NCBI GenBank assembly: GCA_050741255.1
Contig: JBOIEQ010000166.1
Location: 1-9,230, forward strand
Length of the DNA: 9,230 bases
Direction of reading: 5' to 3'
Source: CAZXNF01 sp050741255
GTDB taxonomy: Bacteria > Pseudomonadota > Gammaproteobacteria > Burkholderiales > SG8-41
Under the pieces are notes generated by a model, which saw only the letters and a program-made list of their open reading frames with translations, had not been told where the DNA came from and made no database searches. Positions 1-5,366 of the stretch are shown here, in pieces. The position numbers and the translations under genes are program-made. Position 1 is the stretch's first letter. Each line of letters opens with the position of its first letter.

Positions 1-951
1 GGCCAGCACGGCGCGGCGCGCGGGCGTGGCGCCGCGGTCCAGTTCGGCCACCACGTCGTCGAGCGCGGCCGACGACAATTCCTTCTGCACGTACAAATCC
101 ACCGCGCGGTGCGCCAGCGCCTGGAAACTGCCGATGGGCTTGCCGAACTGCACGCGGGTCTTCATGTACTCGACGCTCATGTCGAGCGCGCGGGTCATGG
201 TGCCGAGCAGTTCCGCGCCGGCCATGACGCGTGTGTCGTCGAAGGCGCGCGCGAGCGCCGCCACCGCGGCCGCGCCTTCCGCCAGCACGTTCGCCTTCGG
301 CACCACCACGTCCTTCAATCGCACGGTGGCCGCGCTGCGGCCGTCCGCCTGCGGCAGTGCTTCGGCGGCAACGCCGGTCGCGTCCGCCGGCACCCAGATC
401 AGCGCCAGGCCGCCGTCGAGTTGCGCGGTGACCGCGTAGCCGTCGGCGCCGAGCCCGCCCTGCACGAAGCGCTTTTCACCGGAGAGCTTGAGCGCGCCTT
501 CGAAGGGCCGCGCGCTCGTCCGCGGGCTGCCGCCGGCGAGGTCGCCCGCCTGCTCCTGCCACGCCAGCGCGGGCAGCAACTTGCCTTCCACCAGCGCGGG
601 CAGCAGCTCCTCTTTCAGTTTCCGGTTGCCGGACTCGCGGATCGCGGTGCCCGCCAGCACGGCCGCGGCGTTCAGCGGCTCGGGCGTCAGCACGCGCGCG
701 AGCCCTTCCAGCACGATGCCCATCTCGCGCAGCCCGAGGCCAAGCCCGCCGCAGTCCTCCGGCACCAGGATGCCGGTCCAGCCGAACTCGGCCATCTGAC
801 CCCACACCTTGCGGTCGAACCCCGGAACGGTGTCGCGCAGCTTGCGCGCGCGCGCGACGTCGGTGCCGCGCTGGATGAAATCGGTGACGCTTTGTTTAAG
901 GAGCGCGGCGTCTTCGCTGCCCGCGGATGCTGCGGCTGGGGAGGTAGTCAC
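1..951 (-). CDS. Acyl-CoA dehydrogenase family protein, C-terminus cut by the left window edge
   Basis: A flavin enzyme of the acyl-CoA dehydrogenase family, which introduces a 2,3-double bond into an acyl-CoA and passes electrons to ETF. The visible 317 residues have the family layout. An N-terminal helical domain contains VPEDCGGLGLGL (63-74). A beta domain (about 127-220) follows. The C-terminal helical domain then starts with the family signature at about 262-288 (KTRVQFGKPIGSFQ, ALAHRAVDLY). About 60 residues of a usual 380 are missing, so a C-terminal catalytic Glu cannot be checked. The start is taken as GTG at 951, giving VTTSPAAAS, because AGAGGA lies 10 nt upstream and no in-frame ATG occurs before residue 53. 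The beta domain and length recall the pimeloyl-CoA dehydrogenase small-subunit (PimD) type, so substrate cannot be assigned. It is transcribed divergently from rhlE. The family call is firm; the exact substrate is unknown. Confidence 0.9.
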   Translation of the reverse strand, partial: MTTSPAAASAGSEDAALLKQSVTDFIQRGTDVARARKLRDTVPGFDRKVWGQMAEFGWTGILVPEDCGGLGLGLREMGIVLEGLARVLTPEPLNAAAVLAGTAIRESGNRKLKEELLPALVEGKLLPALAWQEQAGDLAGGSPRTSARPFEGALKLSGEKRFVQGGLGADGYAVTAQLDGGLALIWVPADATGVAAEALPQADGRSAATVRLKDVVVPKANVLAEGAAAVAALARAFDDTRVMAGAELLGTMTRALDMSVEYMKTRVQFGKPIGSFQALAHRAVDLYVQKELSSAALDDVVAELDRGATPARRAVLA

Positions 952-961
952 GCGACGAGGG

Positions 962-1017
962 TCCTCTGGGTAGGGCGCGGATCTTGGTCCGGGCCGCGGT
1001 TGTGGCTGTCCAGAGGA
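962..1017. repeat. 8-bp inverted repeat spanning the acyl-CoA dehydrogenase leader and its ribosome binding site
   Basis: TCCTCTGG at 962-969 and CCAGAGGA at 1010-1017 are exact reverse complements with 40 bp between them. Read on the minus strand, the arm nearest the gene (969-962) contains the AGAGGA ribosome binding site of the acyl-CoA dehydrogenase, and the distal arm is its perfect complement. It could be an RNA hairpin hiding the ribosome binding site, or two half-sites for a regulator. The distal arm abuts the candidate -10, so it may not be fully transcribed if that promoter is used. Chance is possible for 8-bp arms. Confidence 0.35.
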
Positions 1018-1022
1018 TTCTA
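1017..1022 (-). promoter_or_regulatory. Candidate -10 element (TAGAAT) for the acyl-CoA dehydrogenase gene
   Basis: Reading the minus strand, TAGAAT lies about 66 nt before the GTG start at 951, which suits a short leader. The hexamer at a 17-bp spacing upstream (TGGTCC) is a poor -35, so the promoter would be weak or activator-dependent. The same hexamer occurs in the opposite direction 83 bp away, facing rhlE. Confidence 0.3.
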
Positions 1023-1104
1023 GCGAATGGCCTTCATGCGGACCATGGATGCGTCATTTCACGCCAATGGCGGCTGCCAGGCACCGTAAAGACCCGTTCT
1101 GCGG

Positions 1105-1110
1105 TAGAAT
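1105..1110 (+). promoter_or_regulatory. Candidate -10 element (TAGAAT) for rhlE
   Basis: GGTAGAATACGC resembles the -10 context common in betaproteobacterial promoters. No convincing -35 is seen at 16-18 bp (CACCGT at 17). If used, transcription would start near 1117 and the helicase mRNA would carry a leader of about 200 nt. Confidence 0.3.
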
Positions 1111-1116
1111 ACGCGC

Positions 1117-1323
1117 TGGGTCCTCGCTGCGCGCATCCGGTTCGCGCACAACCCTTTCGTGGTTTCTCCGCAGCCGTTCCAGTTTTTCCGCGGTTTTCCC
1201 GAATTTCCCCGAATCACCCTGCCTGAACCGGTGGAGCGCGCGCGTGAAGCGTTGCGGTCCCGGGCGGCATATTCACTTGTTACTTGCTGCGTGCGCGTAC
1301 GCGCGCCCGCTCTGGAGATCATC
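1117..1323 (+). other. Probable untranslated leader of rhlE, pyrimidine-rich
   Basis: Between the candidate promoter and the conserved start of the helicase, the plus strand is rich in C and T (about 1149-1225). It contains repeated runs of the kind TTTTTCCGCGG, TTTTCCCGAA and TTTCCCCGAA. A perfect 12-bp palindrome, GCGCGTACGCGC (1293-1304), stands 9 nt before the GGAG at 1314-1317. The frame is open back to an ATG at 1159, but the encoded residues (rich in F, P and R) do not look like the N-terminus of any RhlE. I therefore read this as leader. Long structured leaders are plausible for an RNA helicase that might control its own synthesis, but that is inference. Confidence 0.4.
1314..1317 (+). 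promoter_or_regulatory. Ribosome binding site (GGAG) that points to an ATT start for rhlE
   Basis: GGAG is followed by a 6-nt spacer (ATCATC) and then ATT at 1324. It is the only well-placed Shine-Dalgarno sequence near the conserved N-terminus. The in-frame GTG at 1291 and ATG at 1159 have none. Confidence 0.45.
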
Positions 1324-2790
1324 ATTACTACTGCTTTTTCCCAACTCGGCCTGACGGCCGAACTCGCCCGCGCGGTCGCCGACACGGGCTACACCGTACC
1401 GACGCCCGTCCAGGCGCAGTCCATCCCCGTCGTACTCGCCGGCCGCGACTTGCTGGCCGCCGCGCAGACCGGCACCGGCAAGACCGCCGCGTTCACGCTG
1501 CCCATGCTGCAACGGCTGACCGCCAGCACGCCGGCTTCGTCCGCGAAGCATCCCGTGCGCGCGCTCGTGCTGACGCCGACACGCGAGCTTGCCGCGCAAG
1601 TGCAGCAAAGCGTGCGGACTTACGGCAAGCACCTGCCGCTGCGCTCGACCATCATCTTCGGCGGCGTCGGCTTCAACCCGCAGGCAAACGAACTGCGCCG
1701 CGGCGTCGACATCGTGGTGGCCACGCCCGGTCGCCTGCTCGACCATGTGCAGCAGCGCACGATCGACCTGCGCCACGTGGAGATCCTGGTGCTGGACGAG
1801 GCCGACCGCATGCTGGACATGGGCTTCATCCACGACATCCGCAAGATCCTCGCCCTGCTGCCGAAGCAGCGGCAGAACCTGCTGTTTTCGGCCACCTTCT
1901 CGGACGACATCCGCAAGCTGTCCGGCAGCATCCTCAACGATCCGGCCATGGTCGAAGTCGCCCGCCGCAACACCGCCGTCGAGGCGATCTCGCAGGTGGT
2001 GCATCCGGTCCACCGCGAGCGCAAGCGCGAACTGCTGTCGCACCTGGTGCTGTCGAACGACTGGCAGCAGGTGCTGGTGTTCACCAAGACCAAGCACGGT
2101 GCCAACCGCCTCGCGCAACAGCTCGAGCGCGACGGCATCCAGTCCGACGCCATCCACGGCAACAAGAACCAGAACGCCCGCACCCGCGCGCTCGCCAGCT
2201 TCAAGCGCGGCGAACTGCGCGTGCTGGTGGCCACCGACATCGCCGCGCGCGGCCTCGACATCGAGGCGCTGCCGCATGTCGTCAACTACGACCTGCCGAA
2301 CGTGCCGGAAGATTATGTCCATCGTATCGGCCGCACCGGCCGCGCCGGCGCTTCGGGCGAAGCCGTCTCGCTGGTGAGCGCGGACGACCGTCCGCTACTC
2401 GCCGCCATCGAGAAGCTGATGAACCGGCGGGTCGAGAGCCGCATCGTGCCGGGCTTCGAGCCGGGCACGGCGCCGCGCCCCGGCAGCGTCGAGCCGGAAC
2501 CCGCGCGCCCACCGCGCCAGCAGCAACCCGGACGCCGCGGTCAGCAGCAGCCGGGCGGCCAGCGTCAGGGGCAAAGGCAGGGACAACGTCAGCGCGACGA
2601 CCGTTCGCGGCAGCGCAGCGGACCGGCAGCGCCGGCCCCAACGCGTGACGGGCGCGAGTCCGGACGCTCGGCGCAGACGGCGGCGGCGCAGCGTTCACAC
2701 GCCCAGGCCCCGCAGCAGCAACCCCAGCAGCGGCGCCGCGAGAAGCAAATCCCGGCGCTGTTCACCAACACGCCCCGCAAAGCGGCGTAA
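1324..2790 (+). CDS. rhlE: ATP-dependent DEAD-box RNA helicase RhlE
   Basis: A cytoplasmic RNA helicase that uses ATP to open short RNA duplexes, with family roles in ribosome maturation and mRNA decay. All core motifs are present in order: Q-motif from the FSQLGL segment (from 1336) to PTPVQ; motif I AQTGTGKT (1462-1485); PTRELA; TPGRLLDH; DEAD (1795-1806); SAT (1888-1896); VLVFTKTK; ATDIAARGLD; and HRIGRTGRAG (from 2320). The stretch SQVVHPVHRERKRELL is typical of RhlE. After about 2430 comes a disordered tail of roughly 115 residues rich in Q, R, P and G, probably an RNA-binding extension. Start choice: an ATT codon at 1324 (fMTTAFSQLGL) has GGAG 6 nt upstream and gives 488 residues, a normal RhlE length. 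GTG at 1291 and ATG at 1159 are in-frame alternatives lacking a ribosome binding site. Function is sure; the start is not. Confidence 0.93.
   Translation: MTTAFSQLGLTAELARAVADTGYTVPTPVQAQSIPVVLAGRDLLAAAQTGTGKTAAFTLPMLQRLTASTPASSAKHPVRALVLTPTRELAAQVQQSVRTYGKHLPLRSTIIFGGVGFNPQANELRRGVDIVVATPGRLLDHVQQRTIDLRHVEILVLDEADRMLDMGFIHDIRKILALLPKQRQNLLFSATFSDDIRKLSGSILNDPAMVEVARRNTAVEAISQVVHPVHRERKRELLSHLVLSNDWQQVLVFTKTKHGANRLAQQLERDGIQSDAIHGNKNQNARTRALASFKRGELRVLVATDIAARGLDIEALPHVVNYDLPNVPEDYVHRIGRTGRAGASGEAVSLVSADDRPLLAAIEKLMNRRVESRIVPGFEPGTAPRPGSVEPEPARPPRQQQPGRRGQQQPGGQRQGQRQGQRQRDDRSRQRSGPAAPAPTRDGRESGRSAQTAAAQRSHAQAPQQQPQQRRREKQIPALFTNTPRKAA
2557..2592 (+). repeat. Three tandem GQRQ repeats in the RhlE tail
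   Basis: Three consecutive 12-bp units each encode Gly-Gln-Arg-Gln (GGC CAG CGT CAG, GGG CAA AGG CAG, GGA CAA CGT CAG). The units differ at synonymous positions, so the peptide repeat is older than a recent slippage event or is held by selection. It lies in the low-complexity basic tail. Confidence 0.6.
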
Positions 2791-2820
2791 TCGTTCCCTC
2801 ACGACAGGAGCAAGACCGTC

Positions 2821-3327
2821 ATGGCGATCTCGATGTACCGGGCTTCGGTCCCGGTGTTCGTGCAGATACTGAATGCGCTGTCCGGAGTGCTGAAGAAGGC
2901 CGCGGCGCACGCGGAGGCGAAGAAGATCGATCCCGCGGCGCTGCTGACCGCGCGGCTCTACCCGGACATGTTCGCGCTCACCAAGCAGGTGCAAATCGCG
3001 TGCGACTTCGCGAAGGGCTGCCCGGCGCGCCTCGCCGGTGTGGACATTCCGAAATACGAGGACAACGAGGCGAGCTTCGCCGATCTCGACGCGCGCATCG
3101 CGAAAACGGTCGCCTTCCTGGGCACCCTCAAGCCGGCGCAGATCGACGGCAGCGAGGAGAAAGTGATTTCATTGACGATCGGCGGGAAACCGATGGAGTT
3201 CGACGGGCTCACCTACCTGCTCAATTTCGCGGCGCCGAATTTCTACTTCCACGTCACGACCGCGTACGACCTCCTGCGGCACAACGGCGTGGAGCTGGGC
3301 AAGCGGGACTTCATGGGCGTGCGTTAG
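2821..3327 (+). CDS. DUF1993 family protein
   Basis: A 168-residue protein of the DUF1993 family (Pfam PF09351), a helical fold related to DinB-like proteins; no biochemical function is established. The sequence is full length and carries the family's conserved blocks: RLYPDM (45-50), KQVQIACDFAK (55-65), ARLAG, and the C-terminal NFYFHVTTAYDLLRHNG (140-156) followed by LGKRDFMG. The conserved H144 and H154 could bind a metal as in DinB relatives, which is inference. The start is ATG at 2821 with AGGAG at 2806-2810. It lies 30 bp behind rhlE on the same strand with no terminator between, so the two probably share a transcript that ends at the hairpin at 3341-3369. No membrane segment or signal peptide is present. 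Confidence 0.88.
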   Translation: MAISMYRASVPVFVQILNALSGVLKKAAAHAEAKKIDPAALLTARLYPDMFALTKQVQIACDFAKGCPARLAGVDIPKYEDNEASFADLDARIAKTVAFLGTLKPAQIDGSEEKVISLTIGGKPMEFDGLTYLLNFAAPNFYFHVTTAYDLLRHNGVELGKRDFMGVR

Positions 3328-3337
3328 CACCCGCGCT

Positions 3338-4132
3338 TCAGCGCCCCTTGAATACCGGGGCGCGTTTTTCGAGGAAGGCCTTGACGCCTTCCCGGTGATC
3401 TTCCGTCTCCTTGCAGACATTCTGCGTGAAAGACTCGAACTCGAGGCCGGCGCGCAGATCGACATCCTCGTTATGCTGGATCGCCCGCTTGGAGAGCCGG
3501 ATCGCCACCGGCGCGGCATCTGCTACCTTGCGCGCCAGCTTCCAGGTTTCGGCCATCAGCGCCTCGGGCGCCACTACCGCGTTGACCAGGCCGAGCGCCG
3601 CCGCCTGCGTGGCGTCGATGACGTCTCCCGTAAAGATGAGTTCGCTCGCCTTGGCCGCGCCGACCACGCGGGGCAGCAACCAGGACACGCCCCAGTCGGG
3701 TGTGAGTCCGCGCTTCGCGAAGGACACCGCGAACTTGGCGGCGGTGGAGGCGATGCGCATGTCGCAGGCCAGCGCGAGCCCCACGCCGGCACCGGCGGCC
3801 GCGCCGTTGATGGCCGCGATGACCGGCTTGGGACATTCGCGCAGGGCGATCACCGCGCGGTCACGCGGCGGCGCGAAGCGCTCCTCGGCCGGCGATGTCG
3901 CGCCGCTCTGGTTGCGCTCGCCCATCGACTTCACGTCCCCGCCGGAGCAGAAACCGCGCCCCGCGCCGGTGATGACCAATGCGCCGACGTCCGGGTCGGC
4001 GGTGGCCTTGGTGAGCGCGTCGAACAGGTCTTCGCGCAGCGTGCCGCCGAGCGCGTTGAGCCGGTCGGGCCGGTTGAGCGTGAGGGTCGCGACGCGATCC
4101 TTCACTTCGTAGAGGAGGCATTCGTAGGGCAT
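3338..4132 (-). CDS. Enoyl-CoA hydratase/isomerase (crotonase family, PaaG-like)
   Basis: A 264-residue crotonase-fold protein acting on acyl-CoA thioesters. GRGFCSGGD (59-66) and NGAAAGAGVGLALACD (109-124) supply the two backbone amides of the oxyanion hole. The two glutamates of true enoyl-CoA hydratases are absent: by alignment with rat mitochondrial ECH, E144 is Gly118 and E164 is Phe138. Instead FAKRGLTPDWG places Asp146 where PaaG-type isomerases have their catalytic Asp, and the following WLLPRVVG.AKASEL block also matches that group. A double-bond or ring isomerase role is thus more likely than hydration; the substrate is unknown. Start: ATG at 4132 is preceded by AGGAA with a 5-nt gap. 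An upstream in-frame ATG at 4147 adds MTGTP but has no ribosome binding site. It converges on DUF1993 with 10 bp between the stop codons. Confidence 0.88.
   Translation of the reverse strand: MPYECLLYEVKDRVATLTLNRPDRLNALGGTLREDLFDALTKATADPDVGALVITGAGRGFCSGGDVKSMGERNQSGATSPAEERFAPPRDRAVIALRECPKPVIAAINGAAAGAGVGLALACDMRIASTAAKFAVSFAKRGLTPDWGVSWLLPRVVGAAKASELIFTGDVIDATQAAALGLVNAVVAPEALMAETWKLARKVADAAPVAIRLSKRAIQHNEDVDLRAGLEFESFTQNVCKETEDHREGVKAFLEKRAPVFKGR
3341..3369 (+). terminator. Intrinsic terminator for the rhlE/DUF1993 transcript, inside the convergent gene
   Basis: GCGCCCC (3341-3347) and GGGGCGC (3357-3363) form a perfect 7-bp GC stem with a 9-nt loop, followed by G and five T (3365-3369). 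It acts on the plus strand just after the DUF1993 stop at 3327. The whole hairpin lies within the last codons of the enoyl-CoA hydratase/isomerase gene, which therefore encodes it as Arg-Ala-Pro-Val-Phe-Lys-Gly-Arg. Confidence 0.6.
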
Positions 4133-4186
4133 GGGCGTTCCTGTCATGAGGTGGTTATCGGGTAGTGGTCATTGGTCGTGGGTTCG

Positions 4187-4192
4187 TACAAT
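4187..4192 (+). promoter_or_regulatory. Possible plus-strand -10 (TACAAT) before the structured intergenic element
   Basis: TACAAT has five of six matches to the -10 consensus and would start an RNA near 4199. That RNA would enter the hairpin-rich region and stop at the terminator at 4387-4424, giving a transcript of about 220 nt. No good -35 is seen (AGTGGT at 17 bp), and the motif overlaps the minus-strand promoter candidate. Confidence 0.22.
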
Positions 4193-4216
4193 GCACGCTC
4201 GGGCGAATTCTCTCAA
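4188..4216 (-). promoter_or_regulatory. Candidate sigma70 promoter for the enoyl-CoA hydratase/isomerase gene
   Basis: On the minus strand TTGAGA (4216-4211, five of six matches to TTGACA) is followed by a 17-bp spacer and CATTGT (4193-4188, three of six). It would start transcription near 4181, about 50 nt before the ATG at 4132. The -10 overlaps a plus-strand TACAAT (4187-4192), so only one direction may be real. Confidence 0.35.
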
Positions 4217-4223
4217 GCAAACG

Positions 4224-4381
4224 GAGGAGGATGTGCCAGTGTCGGGGAGTTCGATGTGCCGGGCTCGCCTTGGGGCGATCCCGGCATCCCGAAGCTGCTG
4301 GCTTCGGGACCGCAATCGCCAGTATCCGGCGATTGCGTCCAAAGTAACGTCCCCCGGACGTTTCTTTGTCACAGCCTCCTC
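4224..4381. ncRNA. Candidate structured RNA or palindromic dispersed element, four hairpins inside a closing helix
   Basis: GAGGAGGATGTG (4224-4235) pairs with CACAGCCTCCTC (4370-4381) in 11 of 12 positions. Inside lie four hairpins almost without spacing. H1, 4257-4286, has 12 pairs, one mismatch and a TTGG loop. H2, 4287-4309, has a 9-bp stem and 5-nt loop. H3, 4311-4337, has a perfect 10-bp stem and 7-nt loop. H4, 4346-4362, has a 7-bp stem and CCC loop. The element ends 5 bp before a perfect 17-bp terminator hairpin. Neither strand has a credible protein. It could be a small RNA on the plus strand, part of the leader of the minus-strand gene, or a copy of a dispersed palindromic repeat. 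Pairing was read by eye; no folding energy or database comparison was made. Confidence 0.4.
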
Positions 4382-4386
4382 GCCAC

Positions 4387-4423
4387 AAATTAAAAAGGCC
4401 ACCCAAAGGTGGCCTTTTTAATT

Positions 4424-4424
<1 letters not shown>
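4387..4424. terminator. Bidirectional intrinsic terminator, perfect 17-bp inverted repeat
   Basis: AAATTAAAAAGGCCACC (4387-4403) and GGTGGCCTTTTTAATTT (4408-4424) are perfect complements around a CAAA loop. The GC-rich core is flanked by A5 and T5 runs, so it works in both directions. On the minus strand it ends the tRNA-Ala transcript; on the plus strand it would end any RNA from the structured region. The right arm includes position 4424, the final A of the tRNA's CCA end. Confidence 0.85.
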
Positions 4425-4499
<75 letters not shown>

Positions 4500-4511
4500 G
4501 TAATTGGTGGT

Positions 4512-4517
4512 ATTTTA
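4512..4517 (-). promoter_or_regulatory. -10 element (TAAAAT) for the tRNA-Ala gene
   Basis: On the minus strand TAAAAT stands 12 nt before the mature 5' end, predicting a start near 4505 and a leader of only a few nucleotides, usual for single tRNA genes. The hexamer 17 bp upstream, TTTCCG, is a weak -35. The region also forms the 5' flank of the plus-strand SapC gene. Confidence 0.45.
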
Positions 4518-4550
4518 ACGTAAATTCACCCTCCCGGAAAAACCAGCGCC

Positions 4551-5366
4551 ATGGCCGACTCCCGTTCCACGAAAGCGCCCAATCCCATGCAGATCAATCC
4601 GCCCTACGGCTTCCAGGAAATCGTGCCGCTGGAGAAAAAACACAAGGTCGCGCTGCCGAAGTCGCGCACCCTGCCGGCGGTATTCCGCAACATGAACCCG
4701 ATGCCCGTGAGCTTCGTGGAATTCGTGCTGGTCGCCCGCGACTACCCGCTGGTGTTCATCAGCGGCGACGGCGCCAAGACCTTCATGCCGATGGCGGTGC
4801 TGGGCCTGGAACAGCAGCAGAACCTGTTCGTGCTCGGCGACAACACCTGGGACCGGCGCGTCTACCTGCCCGCTTACGTGCGGCGCTACCCGTTCTGCAT
4901 GACCCGCGTCTCGGTGGACGGCCAGGAACGCGCGGAACGCGTTGCCTGCGTGGAGAAGAGCGCCTTGTCCGAGAAGGGCGACGCGCTGTTCAACGGCAAG
5001 GGCGACGCGACGCCGGAATGGGAAGCGCTGCAGAAGCTCCTGTTCGAATACGAAGCCGATCTCGCGCGCACCGACGAGTTCTGCAAGGTGCTGGCGCTGC
5101 TCAACCTGTTCGAACCGTTCGCGATGCAGGCGACGCCGGCCGGCGGCGGCGAGCCGCTCGCGCTGACCGGCATGTTCCGCGTCTCCGAGCAGAAGCTCGC
5201 GGAACTGGACCCCGCGCGGCTGAAGGAAATGACGGCCAACGGCATCCTCGCGCGCATCTTCGCGCACCTCATGTCGCTGGACAATTTCCGCCGGCTGCTC
5301 GACCGCCGCGCGGCCTACGCCAAAAAATCCGGCGGCGACAAACCGGACAAGTCGAAGCTCAACTAG
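4551..5366 (+). CDS. SapC family protein
   Basis: A 271-residue member of the SapC family (Pfam PF07277), named after a gene in the Campylobacter S-layer locus; its biochemical role is not settled. The family features are present. YGFQEIVPL (about 18-27) is followed by the block FVEFVLVARDYPLVFIS. Next come MAVLGLEQQQNLFV and the RRVYLPAYVRRYPFCM segment. The C-terminal regulatory-like part, ALTGMFRVSEQKLAELD followed by ANGILARIFAHLMSL, completes the pattern. No signal peptide or transmembrane helix is visible, so it is probably cytoplasmic. The start at 4551 has GGAAA about 10 nt upstream; ATG 4587 (MQINPPYGF) is an alternative matching the conserved region more tightly. The stop codon overlaps that of lgt. 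No S-layer gene is seen nearby, so the name should not be read as function. Confidence 0.85.
   Translation: MADSRSTKAPNPMQINPPYGFQEIVPLEKKHKVALPKSRTLPAVFRNMNPMPVSFVEFVLVARDYPLVFISGDGAKTFMPMAVLGLEQQQNLFVLGDNTWDRRVYLPAYVRRYPFCMTRVSVDGQERAERVACVEKSALSEKGDALFNGKGDATPEWEALQKLLFEYEADLARTDEFCKVLALLNLFEPFAMQATPAGGGEPLALTGMFRVSEQKLAELDPARLKEMTANGILARIFAHLMSLDNFRRLLDRRAAYAKKSGGDKPDKSKLN

Noticed and set aside
109..1023. Plus-strand open frame of 304 codons antisense to the acyl-CoA dehydrogenase
   Set aside because: The minus frame gives a full acyl-CoA dehydrogenase signature; the plus frame is a GC-driven shadow.
1159..1323. N-terminal extension of the helicase from ATG 1159
   Set aside because: The extra 55 residues are rich in F, P and R, unlike RhlE, and there is no ribosome binding site; the region fits a leader better.
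1273..2322. Minus-strand open frame of 349 codons opposite rhlE
   Set aside because: All helicase motifs lie on the plus strand. The antisense product has no recognisable domain.
4231..4347. 38-codon plus-strand ORF after a strong GGAGGAGG motif in the structured region
   Set aside because: The ATG is too close to the last GGAGG. The GA-rich tract is better explained as one arm of the closing helix, and the peptide simply translates the hairpins.
4169..4402. 77-codon minus-strand ORF through the hairpin region
   Set aside because: It starts inside the terminator and reads through all stems; no domain is seen. Such reads are common across palindromic repeats.
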